Source: Candidatus Rifleibacteriota bacterium
GTDB lineage: Bacteria > Muiribacteriota > Ozemobacteria > Ozemobacterales > Ozemobacteraceae
Direction: 5' to 3'
Length of the DNA stretch: 38,101 nt
NCBI GenBank assembly: GCA_012517355.1
Contig: JAAYVD010000021.1
Span: forward strand, 1-38,101
Shown: positions 26,329 through 33,512 of the stretch, in pieces
How positions within the stretch are numbered: the first letter of the stretch is position 1
Layout: the number at the start of each line of letters is the position of its first letter
The notes under the pieces: generated by a model
What the model was told of the DNA's origin: nothing
Database searches by the model: none
What the model saw: the letters and a program-made list of their open reading frames with translations, nothing else
Position numbers and translations under genes: made by a program

Positions 26329-28509
26329 TCAACGGCCGGGGCGGAACAGGAACTCGGGGGGGACGAGGCGCTCGAGCCGTGACCGCAGGTCGGACGACAG
26401 GGCAGCCAGTCCCACCTGGAAGCTGGCGTTCATCCAGCCGAACCCTTCCCGCGTGATGTAGGCGAACTCGGTTCCCACGTTGCCGTATTCGGCGAACACG
26501 CGGTGGCTGCGGGTGACCACGTCGAACTTCTCGGGGACGGTGCCGTGATGGTCGGCCGCGTTGCGGGCGATCATGTACAGCCAGCGGTAGATCAGCTCCT
26601 GGCGCTCGGCCTCGAACCCCGCCCGTCCCAGGCCGTCCCAGGCCATCATCTGGTGCGGGGCCCACCCGTTGGGGAAGTCCCACTGGCGCTGGGGACGCGC
26701 GGGGGTGACCGGGCCGCGCGCCTCCTCGGTGGAGGCGGCCAGGCCGCCCGGCTGGCGCAGCAGGGGGAGGGCGGCGGTCACGATCGAACGGGCCTGGTCA
26801 GGGGTGGCCAGGCCGGCCCACAGCGGGTAGAACAGGACCGGCGTCGGGTAGAACTCCCGCTCCTGCCTCACGAAATCGTAATCGAGGAAGAGGCCTCGGA
26901 CCTCGTCCCACAGATACAGGTTCATCGCCTCGCGCCGGCGCTCGGCCCGGGACGACCATTCCCGCGCCGTGGTCACCCGGCCGTCCGGCAGGTTCAGGCG
27001 GCCGCCGAACTCTTCGGTGAGCAGTCGCGCCAGGTCGGTCTCGGCGCGGTAGAGCAGGGAATTGAGATCGACCGTGACGAAGTCGGAACACCGGTCGTGC
27101 CAGCGCCAGGTCTTGTCGTGGCCCGACTCCCGCAGGCTGCGGTCGTGTGTGAAGAACAGGTCGATGGCCGGGGCGGCAAGCCGCCCCGCCCGGTAGTCGG
27201 CCTCGAATGCCGCCGCCGGCCGGCCCGCCGCCCGCGCGAACCGGGCGAAATCGGCGTCGAAATGGCCCGGCTCGACCTCGGGCGGCACTCCGATCCCTTC
27301 GCCGTGGTAGCGGCTCAGGCCGGTCGGGGTCAGGCGTTCCGGCCCGCACCAGACCTGCTCGTATTCCTGCACGGCCGCCGCGGTCACCCCGGCCAGCCAG
27401 GCCCGCCGGTGCGGCCCGGCCGGCAGGTGCTCGCGAACGGCCATCATCATGGGCACCAGGAACGGCGGCTGGGAGCGCGTCAGGTAGTAGGTGCGGTTGG
27501 CGTTGAGGATCTTGCCGTACTGGCGGATCTGGTAGACGAACTGGTCGACCATGCCCTTCGCCAGCTCGACCCGGCCGTCCTGCAGCAGGCCGAGGGCTTC
27601 GAAGTAGCTGTCCCAGCCGTACATCTCGTTGAACCGGCCGCCCGGCACGACGAAGGGGATCCCTTCCGGCAGGTGGTTCCGGCCGCGTTGCAGGCCGAGG
27701 GCCAGCAAGCCATGGCGGCCGTCGAGCCCCCGCACGAATTCGGGGGTGATCGTCGCCGGCAGCCGCACCACCTCGAGATGCAGGTGCCGGAACTCGGGAA
27801 CCAGCGCCGAGAAGTAGCTCCAGCCTTCGTCATCGGAGGCGGGAACGTACAGGTACCGCTTCCCCTCCTCCCCTTCGGTCTTGCTGTCCTGCAGGATGGC
27901 GGCGAGGTGTTCGCGGTCGATGCGCCGGGTCAGGCCGTCCCAGAAATACTCGGAAATCTGACGGGACAGCCGCTGCACCGGGTTCTCGGCCACGCGTTCG
28001 AAGGAGAGGAGCGTCTCCTGCTCCCCCGCGTCCGCGGCGAGGAACAGCTCCTGCACGAGGGCGGCCAGGCGCGTGGTGCCGCGCACTTCGGCCGTCCGCC
28101 CGTCCGTCCCCCGCAGGGTGAACGAGCGATTCCCGCGGCCCTCGTTTCCAGGTGGGTCGTCGACCGTGATCCGGCGGTCGCCGTTGGTGTCCTCGTCGGC
28201 CAGCAGGGCGGCGAGGGTCGGTTGGACCTCGACGGGAAGAGGCTCGCGCCAGACGGCCAGGGGCCGGTCGGCAGCCGGGGACTGGTCGGTGGCGGCCATC
28301 GGGTGGGCCAACCCCCTTCCGGACGGTGCAGCCATCCGCGGTGGCAGGGTGGCCTGTCCGGGTTCGTGCCGGTCGGGTCCGCGGAGGAACGCCCTCCGTG
28401 GCGTTCCCGGCCCACTTCCGGCCTCGTGCCGGTCGGGCCCGGCCCACGTCGGGTCGATGGCCAGCAGCAGGCCGGCCAGCAGGATCGCGGTGCGGATCAT
28501 CGGTGGCAT
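26329..28509 (-). CDS. treA: Periplasmic alpha,alpha-trehalase (GH37)
   Basis: This 726-residue protein has a signal peptide (about residues 1-23) and both trehalase signatures: PGGRFNEMYGWDSY near 287-300 and QWDFPNGWAP near 608-617. An ESGHD segment near 460 carries the likely general-acid Asp, and REGFGWMNASF is near the C-terminus. It hydrolyses trehalose to two glucoses. It is longer than E. coli TreA because of an N-terminal insert: two palindromic elements directly after the signal peptide, then an EF-hand-like loop DTNGDRRITVDD (about 107-118). GGAGG at 6 bases precedes the ATG. The element-derived residues fall in the probably disordered start of the mature protein. Confidence 0.93.
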   Translation of the reverse strand: MPPMIRTAILLAGLLLAIDPTWAGPDRHEAGSGPGTPRRAFLRGPDRHEPGQATLPPRMAAPSGRGLAHPMAATDQSPAADRPLAVWREPLPVEVQPTLAALLADEDTNGDRRITVDDPPGNEGRGNRSFTLRGTDGRTAEVRGTTRLAALVQELFLAADAGEQETLLSFERVAENPVQRLSRQISEYFWDGLTRRIDREHLAAILQDSKTEGEEGKRYLYVPASDDEGWSYFSALVPEFRHLHLEVVRLPATITPEFVRGLDGRHGLLALGLQRGRNHLPEGIPFVVPGGRFNEMYGWDSYFEALGLLQDGRVELAKGMVDQFVYQIRQYGKILNANRTYYLTRSQPPFLVPMMMAVREHLPAGPHRRAWLAGVTAAAVQEYEQVWCGPERLTPTGLSRYHGEGIGVPPEVEPGHFDADFARFARAAGRPAAAFEADYRAGRLAAPAIDLFFTHDRSLRESGHDKTWRWHDRCSDFVTVDLNSLLYRAETDLARLLTEEFGGRLNLPDGRVTTAREWSSRAERRREAMNLYLWDEVRGLFLDYDFVRQEREFYPTPVLFYPLWAGLATPDQARSIVTAALPLLRQPGGLAASTEEARGPVTPARPQRQWDFPNGWAPHQMMAWDGLGRAGFEAERQELIYRWLYMIARNAADHHGTVPEKFDVVTRSHRVFAEYGNVGTEFAYITREGFGWMNASFQVGLAALSSDLRSRLERLVPPEFLFRPGR
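28284..28436 (-). repeat. Two palindromic elements after the trehalase signal peptide
   Basis: GGTCGG boundaries at 28284, 28371 and 28431 give units of 87 and 60 bases, both multiples of three although neither is 81. The gene strand reads GPDRHEAGSGP and GPDRHEPGQATLPPRMAA, element frame 1, in the sense direction. Confidence 0.78.
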
Positions 28510-28586
28510 GGGTCACCTCCGGGGGACTTGTCGTTGCTTTTCACGATCGGTTCGAAGGCTGAGCAGAACCGGGAAGCGGGCTGTTC

Positions 28587-28672
28587 GCTTGGGGAACGCA
28601 GAAGCGTTCCCCAAGCCGGAAAAGAGGTCCAGGGGCTCTGCCCCTGGTGGGGTGAAGGGGCAAAGCCCCTTC
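28587..28672. repeat. Array of three perfect hairpins (second repeat family)
   Basis: Three stems stand in a row. The arms are GCTTGGGGAACGC/GCGTTCCCCAAGC (28587-28616), CCAGGGGC/GCCCCTGG (28629-28647) and GAAGGGGC/GCCCCTTC (28654-28672). It is unrelated to the 81-bp element. Strings of this type recur between genes in many bacteria. It lies in the trehalase leader and interrupts a hydrolase-like reading frame. Confidence 0.8.
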
Positions 28673-28676
28673 GGAA

Positions 28677-28760
28677 GGAGACGATGACGGGGGCTCCGAC
28701 CGGCCCCCGCAGGGAATAGGCCAGTTCGACGCCGCTGGGAATGCGGATCTTCTCGTGCAT
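28677..28760 (-). pseudogene. 5' remnant of an alpha/beta-hydrolase-like gene
   Basis: ATG at 28760 has a strong GAGGAGG site 5 bases upstream and encodes 28 residues, MHEKIRIPSGVELAYSL and on to VGAPVIVS. This looks like the first strands of an alpha/beta hydrolase before its HG motif. The coding character ends exactly where the hairpin array begins. The frame stays open through the array to 28497, overlapping the trehalase start, so a short hybrid peptide could be made. Family assignment from so short a piece is tentative. Confidence 0.45.
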
Positions 28761-28822
28761 CAGGTCCTCCTCGTGCGGGGAGGGGACTCCCCGGATGGTG
28801 ACCGGCAAGGGTCGCTCGGGCG

Positions 28823-28831
28823 ATTCTACCA
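28823..28831 (-). promoter_or_regulatory. Extended -10 promoter for the remnant/trehalase transcript
   Basis: TGG-TAGAAT on the minus strand lies 63 bases before the remnant ATG. The same TAGAAT box is used at 2113. There is no clear -35. Transcription from here would run through the hairpin array into trehalase. Confidence 0.4.
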
Positions 28832-29032
28832 GATATCCAAACGGCGGCCGCGGGGGAAGGAAACCCGGGACCGTGCGCGTTCGCGGTCGGCCCTGGTGTT
28901 CTGCCGGGAACGTGAGGTCGTTGGCGCGTCGAAGGATCATCATCGTCCGGCCGGGTGGGACGGGCCGAAGATCGACCCGCGCTCTGCCGGCAGTCGCCCC
29001 AGTGCGCGAGGGGCGGATCAGATCCCCTCCCG

Positions 29033-29041
29033 TGGTATGAT
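29033..29041 (+). promoter_or_regulatory. Extended -10 promoter for the DUF362 gene
   Basis: TGG-TATGAT lies 139 bases before the DUF362 ATG. An imperfect inverted repeat (GAGGGG/CCCCTC arms, 29009-29030) covers the -35 position and might be an operator. The divergent gap 28761-29179 holds no gene. Confidence 0.4.
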
Positions 29042-29059
29042 GCCCTGACCGGCCCCGCC

Positions 29060-29146
29060 CCGACCGACACGAGGTCGGAAGTGCCCCTTTGCCGCCATGG
29101 ACGGCGGCGCGAAACGCCAGTTTCGCGCATCGCCAGGGGGCCGACC
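29060..29146 (+). repeat. Near-consensus palindromic element in the DUF362 leader
   Basis: CCGACC at 29060 and at 29141 bound an 81-base unit. It has three stems: CCGAC/GTCGG, GCCGCC/GGCGGC around ATGGAC, and GCGAAAC/GTTTCGC. It lies between the predicted promoter and the ribosome site, so it would be transcribed into the 5' leader. It contains no stop trinucleotide on either strand. Confidence 0.9.
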
Positions 29147-29179
29147 AAAGGCGGGCCACCCGGCGACGGAGGGCAGCGC

Positions 29180-30214
29180 ATGGCCAAAGTCTATTTTCGC
29201 AGGATCGACAGCTATCGGCACACGGCCGAAATCGCCGCGGCCGCACCTGCTCTGCTGGAGCGGGTCATCTCCGGGGAGGGGATCGCCCTCGCCCCGGCCG
29301 TCCCCCTGAAGGTGCATTTCGGCGAGCGCGGCAACCAGACCTATCTCCGCCCGGAAAACCTGGCCGGCCTGGTCGACTGGCTGCGCGGCCGCGGGATCGA
29401 CAGCTGTTTCCTCGAGACCGGCGCGGTCTACAGCGGGGCCCGCATGCGGGCCGCCGACCACCGGGCCCTGGCGGCCGAGCACGGGTTCACCGCCCTGCCG
29501 GTGGTGATCGCCGACGGGGAACGCGGCGAAGACTTCATCGAGGTGGCCATCCAGGCGAAGCACTTCGCGACCTGCAAGATCGCCCGCGGCATCGTGGCCT
29601 TGCCGCAGATGATCGTGGTCAGCCATTTCAAGGGGCATGCCCTGGCCGGTTTCGGCGGGGCCCTCAAGCAGCTGGCCATGGGGTGCGCGGCGCGCGGCGG
29701 CAAGCTGGCCCAGCACATCGACGCCAAGCCCTTCATCATCCCCTTCCTCTGTCGGCGTTGCGGCCTGTGCGCCCGCCAGTGCCCGGCCGATGCCATCCGG
29801 GTCGGGGGCATGCTGCCGAAGATCAGCCACCGGCGCTGCATCGGTTGCGCCGCCTGCATCGCGGTCTGCCCCCACCACGCCATCCTGGTCAACCTGCTGC
29901 GGGTCAACCTCGCCGACACCTTCCGCGAGAAGCTGGCCGAGTACGCGCTGGCGGCGCAAAAACAGACCCGATGCCTGTTCGTGACCTTCGCCTTCAACCT
30001 GACCGACAACTGCGACTGCGTCGGCAAGCCCATGACGCCCATCGCCCGCGATCTCGGGGTGCTGGCCAGTTCCGACCCGGTGGCCATCGACCAGGCCTGT
30101 CTCGACCTGTGCGACCAGGCCGAGGGGAAACAGGTCTTCGGCGGCCGCCACCTGCTCGTCTACGCCGAAACGCTCGGCCTCGGCTCCCGCCGGTACGACC
30201 TGGTGCCGGCCTGA
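29180..30214 (+). CDS. DUF362 protein with two [4Fe-4S] ferredoxin motifs
   Basis: This 344-residue cytoplasmic protein begins with a DUF362 domain and carries two cluster motifs, CRRCGLCARQCP near 193 and CIGCAACIAVCP near 220. Each is CxxCxxCxxxCP, for two [4Fe-4S] clusters. A C-terminal part continues the DUF362 fold (ITP-like FNLTDNCDC, then SSDPVAIDQA). DUF362 proteins are widespread, uncharacterised iron-sulfur proteins of presumed electron-transfer function. GGAGGG lies 6 bases before the ATG. The frame is open upstream through the palindromic element, but the ribosome site favours this start. The pilin-like gene follows by 30 bases. Confidence 0.9.
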   Translation: MAKVYFRRIDSYRHTAEIAAAAPALLERVISGEGIALAPAVPLKVHFGERGNQTYLRPENLAGLVDWLRGRGIDSCFLETGAVYSGARMRAADHRALAAEHGFTALPVVIADGERGEDFIEVAIQAKHFATCKIARGIVALPQMIVVSHFKGHALAGFGGALKQLAMGCAARGGKLAQHIDAKPFIIPFLCRRCGLCARQCPADAIRVGGMLPKISHRRCIGCAACIAVCPHHAILVNLLRVNLADTFREKLAEYALAAQKQTRCLFVTFAFNLTDNCDCVGKPMTPIARDLGVLASSDPVAIDQACLDLCDQAEGKQVFGGRHLLVYAETLGLGSRRYDLVPA

Positions 30215-30244
30215 CCCCCGCGGCGCCGGTCAGGAGGGAAAAGC

Positions 30245-30685
30245 ATGAAATCCGGTTCCCGGGTCACGTTCGTGATCCTTCTGCTCATCGGGTTTGCCCT
30301 GTTCTGGTGGGGAATCTTCCTGCCGAATTCACATGCCGCCTATGATGGGCCGGTGACCCAGATCAGGAACGCCTGTTTCGCCGGTTCCCGGGCTTTGCAG
30401 GAGACGGTGGAGATGTACGACATGGACCATGCCACGGCACCCATGAAGGTCCTGGATATTCCCCTGCTGCAAGCGCAGGGCTATCTCAGGAGCGAGCCCC
30501 ACGGGTGCGACCCCGATTGCCGGTTCCGGGCGGATCTCCTCGCCTCGCCGCCCCAGGTCTGGTGTGAGAAGCACGGGAACGCGGAACACCCCACCGCCCT
30601 GACCCTCGACATCATCGCCCGGGAGACCAGCCTGTGGGGACGCTTCCGCACCCGTCTCACCATCTTCCTGAACCACTTCCGGTGA
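30245..30685 (+). CDS. Membrane-anchored pilin-like protein
   Basis: This 146-residue protein has one N-terminal TM (residues about 8-27). After it comes an N-x-x-F-A-x-S-R-x-L-Q-x-x-V-E-M-Y-x-M-D pattern and a segment ending in GYLRSEPHGCDPDCRF and VWCEKHG. That order (a helix with Met-Tyr-x-Met-Asp, then GYL, Pro, Cys, and a late Cys-x-x-HG) resembles short type IV pilin or pseudopilin-derived proteins. I see no standard G|FxxxE prepilin cleavage site, so it may be a non-processed relative. AGGAGG lies 8 bases before the ATG. It shares an operon with the DUF362 gene. Confidence 0.7.
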   Translation: MKSGSRVTFVILLLIGFALFWWGIFLPNSHAAYDGPVTQIRNACFAGSRALQETVEMYDMDHATAPMKVLDIPLLQAQGYLRSEPHGCDPDCRFRADLLASPPQVWCEKHGNAEHPTALTLDIIARETSLWGRFRTRLTIFLNHFR

Positions 30686-30697
30686 CGAGGGTCCCCC

Positions 30698-30781
30698 CCG
30701 ACCGACACGATGTCGGAAGTGCCCCTTTGCCGCCACGGATGGCGGCGCGAAACGGCAGGTTCGCGCATCGCACAGGGGCCC
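30698..30781 (+). repeat. Near-consensus palindromic element between convergent genes
   Basis: The copy starts 13 bases after the pilin-like stop and ends 37 bases before the end of the opposing gene. The CCGAC/GTCGG and GCCGCC/GGCGGC stems are perfect. As the only structure in the 132-base convergent gap, it may serve as the 3' end of one or both transcripts. It has no stop trinucleotide in six frames. Confidence 0.9.
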
Positions 30782-30817
30782 TCCGGAACCGGAGGCCGGT
30801 GATCGACCAGCCTCCCC

Positions 30818-31915
30818 TCAGAGGTGCCGGGCCACCTTGCGCACGGCGTTCCAGACCGCCTGCACCGACTGGAAGTCGGCTTCCGTGGCCGGGGCGAACG
30901 TCGGGGGCGGCGGGCCGTCCCCGGGGTCGCCCAGGGCGGCCGACCCGGTCGCGGTGCGCTTCAACAGGGCGGCGAGGAAGGCCTCCCGCAGGTTGACCGG
31001 GCAGTCCTGCCGGCAGACCAGCACATCGGAGGGAACCGGGTCGGTCCGGCCCAGCACCAGGATCTGCCCCTTCACCCGCGGATCGGTCGATCCCGTGACG
31101 GTTGCCTCGAGGCAGACGCCGGCATCGAGTTTCCCGGCCAGGACCGCTTGCAGCACGGCATCGTGCTTCTTGAGGAAATATACCTTCTTGCATGCCTTGT
31201 GGGGGTCGATCTTGACCCGCTGCAGGAGATACAGGGGATACAGGTAGCCGCTGGCCGACTCGGGATCGACGAACCCGATGGTCCGGCCGCGGATGTCGTC
31301 GAGGCCCTGGACCGGCCCGTCCTTGCGAGCGATGAACACGCCGCGGTAGGAGGCCTCCCCCAGGTGGCGGGCCATGGCGAGCGGCATCAGGTTCCCCTTC
31401 TCGCGGCCGATGACGTAGGCCATCGGCCCCACCCAGGCGAAATCGATGTTGCCCCGTTCGAGCGTGGCCAGCACGCTGGCGTAGTCCTTTCCCGTCACCA
31501 GGCGGACCTCGGGAACCCCCATCTCCTTCTTCAGGAAGGCGAACAGGGGGGCGACCTGGCGCATCATCTCCTTGAGGCTGAGGTAAGGGGTGCGCCCGAT
31601 CATGACCGCCTTTCTGGCGAGGTCGACCGGCGGTCGCGGTTCGATGGGGGCGGGGGGGGGAGACGCCGGCGGGGGTTCGGTGGCCCCCTCGGCTTCCTCC
31701 ACCAGGGCGTCGGGGTCGCTCTCGTATTGGCTGGTGTAATCCTCGAAGACCGGCTCGTCGTCGACGTAGCTGGCCTCCCCGGTCTCCCCCGAGGAGTATC
31801 CCTCATCGGGAAACGAATACTCCCCGCCCTGGGCATGCCCTGGCAGCGGGGCGGTGACCAGAAACAGGGCGAGGATCAGACACAGCCAGCGGAGGGGTTG
31901 AACAATGGTGGACAT
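30818..31915 (-). CDS. PhnD-family phosphate/phosphonate-type substrate-binding protein
   Basis: This 365-residue protein has a signal peptide (about residues 1-28, ending GHAQ, with no lipobox Cys). An acidic, then Pro-rich linker (about 29-100) leads to a PhnD-type periplasmic binding domain: VMIGRTPYLSL, FAWVGPMAYVI, then RGRTIGFVDPESASGYLYPLYLL. No permease or ATPase genes adjoin it, so it may be an orphan binding protein that serves a sensor or a distant transporter. The true ligand is unknown. Transcribed from the promoter at 31945-31973. Confidence 0.88.
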   Translation of the reverse strand: MSTIVQPLRWLCLILALFLVTAPLPGHAQGGEYSFPDEGYSSGETGEASYVDDEPVFEDYTSQYESDPDALVEEAEGATEPPPASPPPAPIEPRPPVDLARKAVMIGRTPYLSLKEMMRQVAPLFAFLKKEMGVPEVRLVTGKDYASVLATLERGNIDFAWVGPMAYVIGREKGNLMPLAMARHLGEASYRGVFIARKDGPVQGLDDIRGRTIGFVDPESASGYLYPLYLLQRVKIDPHKACKKVYFLKKHDAVLQAVLAGKLDAGVCLEATVTGSTDPRVKGQILVLGRTDPVPSDVLVCRQDCPVNLREAFLAALLKRTATGSAALGDPGDGPPPPTFAPATEADFQSVQAVWNAVRKVARHL

Positions 31916-31944
31916 GGTTTTCTCCCGGAGGATGACGTCCTTTC

Positions 31945-31973
31945 TTTGTACCCAAACCCTCCCGGCCGGTCAA
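31945..31973 (-). promoter_or_regulatory. Sigma70-type promoter for the PhnD-like gene
   Basis: TTGACC (minus strand, 31973-31968) and TACAAA (31950-31945) are exactly 17 bases apart and 30 bases before the ATG. Confidence 0.6.
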
Positions 31974-32701
31974 GCAGCGGTTCCTTGTCGCAGCCATTTA
32001 CTATGGGCTCTGGAACGGTTTTCCGGGCAACTCCGGTCTGACGTGTCGATGGGGCGATGCGCTTCGGATCGATGAGTGAATGGCTTTCCCTGGCGGCAGG
32101 AGCTTTCGCTGTTCGGGGATTTCCGGCTTCGGCAAGACGACTGCGTGGGGGAGGCCATCCGTGCAAAGCCGGACCTGATTCCGGGGGCGGCCGGGCGGTC
32201 CGGCGTTGAGGCACGGACGGGGCGCCTCCGGGGCGCCGCAGGAAAGCCCCGCCGGCCATTGTGCGTTGCGTGAAAACGTGGGCCCCGGCGGGTGGACCCT
32301 GGTGTGCGTCCCGGCGGTCGCGCGTCTGCTGGGGCCGCTGTCTGAGTCACCGAGCATTCCGCCTGCCGGCGGTTTCGCAGGCGGGGGGGGCTGGGGCTCG
32401 CTCGGAAAATTGTGCGACGCAGTGGCGAGGCGACGTCCCTCGTTTCTGGCGGATGAGACAAGCGGATCACGACCGCAGTTGCCACGGCCGGAGCCGGCCC
32501 GACACCCGAGGGATTTTGCGGTGCAAAAAATTTTCTGGCTTTTTTGTCCGACCTGTGGCATCATGATCTGGCGTCCTCACCACGGACGCAGGTCGGGGAT
32601 GGGGTGAGCCCCCTCGGCCTCGCCGCAAAAAAACGGCAACGGAAACCCCGGCGGGAGCTTCCCCCTCCCCCCGGATCACGAAGAACGAAGCGAGGTACAT
32701 C
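31974..32701. other. Long intergenic region without a recognisable gene
   Basis: About 730 bases separate the divergent PhnD-like and SDR genes. Open frames here have no coding character. Visible structure: a CCGCCTGC/GCAGGCGG hairpin (32359-32384), A/T tracts AAAAAATTTT and TTTTTT at 32525-32545, and TGG-CATCAT near 32556, a possible extended -10 for the SDR operon. No tRNA, 6S RNA, tmRNA or riboswitch core could be recognised. Confidence 0.5.
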
Positions 32702-33493
32702 ATGGAACTGAAGAATGCGGTCGCCGTCATCACCGGAGGGGCCAGCGGCATCGGCGAGGCCGTGGCGCGGTCGTTGGCCGGCAAGGGCGTCCGGGTCGTC
32801 ATCGGCGACATGGACACGAAGAACCTCGAGCGCGTGGCCGGCGAGATCACCGCCGCCGGCGGCCAGGCGGCCTACGCCCGCTGCAACGTCACCAGCGACG
32901 ACGACGTCGCCACCCTGATGGACCTGGCCATCGAGAAGTTCGGCCAGCTCAACATCTGCGTGGCCAGCGCCGGCATCATCAAGGACGGCCTGATGATCAA
33001 CCTCGACAAGGAGACCGGGAAGGTCAAGCGCGCGATGACCACCGACCAGTTCAAGGCGGTCGTCGACGTCAACCTCGTCGGCAGTTTCATCACCATCCGC
33101 GAGGCCGCCATCCGCATGGCGAACAACGGCTACCAGGGGCTTCTGGTGCCGATCTCCTCGGTCAACAAGGTCGGCCAGACCGGCCAGCTGAACTACTCGT
33201 CCACCAAGGCCGCCATCGCCCTGTGGCCGAAGATCCTCGTCGGCGAGTTCCAGATGCGGGGAATCCAGAACATCCGGTGCGTCGCCATCGCCCCCGGCTA
33301 TGTCGGCACCCCGATGGTGAAGGGCATGAACCAGGAAGCGCTGGCCGGCATCCTCAAGGGCGTCCACATCGGCCGCCTGATCGAGCCCGCCGAGATCGCC
33401 GACATCATCGCCTACGCCGCCCAGAACGAAGCCATCGACGCCACCTGCCTCGAGATCACCGGCGGCCTGATCTCCAACGGCCTGGCCAAGTAA
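32702..33493 (+). CDS. Short-chain dehydrogenase/reductase
   Basis: This 263-residue classical SDR has the cofactor loop TGGASGIGEA near the N-terminus. SAG replaces the usual NAG. The active-site Ser lies in ISSVNKVGQ, and Tyr165 and Lys169 in YSSTK. An acidic residue ends strand 2 (IGDMD), which favours NAD over NADP. The closest functional types are 3-hydroxyacyl-CoA or 3-oxoacyl reductases. The thiolase gene follows by 19 bases with its own AAGGAGG, so the pair probably acts on the same acyl-CoA substrate, in beta-oxidation or synthesis. A leader of up to 130 bases may precede it. Confidence 0.92.
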   Translation: MELKNAVAVITGGASGIGEAVARSLAGKGVRVVIGDMDTKNLERVAGEITAAGGQAAYARCNVTSDDDVATLMDLAIEKFGQLNICVASAGIIKDGLMINLDKETGKVKRAMTTDQFKAVVDVNLVGSFITIREAAIRMANNGYQGLLVPISSVNKVGQTGQLNYSSTKAAIALWPKILVGEFQMRGIQNIRCVAIAPGYVGTPMVKGMNQEALAGILKGVHIGRLIEPAEIADIIAYAAQNEAIDATCLEITGGLISNGLAK

Positions 33494-33512
33494 GCAGCAA
33501 GGAGGAACCACC

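Noticed and set aside
28955-29179. An upstream extension of the DUF362 gene through the palindromic element
   Set aside because: The extension is open only because the element lacks stops. The good ribosome site is at 29168-29173 and the domain starts right after ATG 29180.
32001-32564. A 187-residue minus-strand frame in the 730-base gap
   Set aside because: Pro/Arg/Ser-rich translation without codon-position GC bias, ribosome site or motif.
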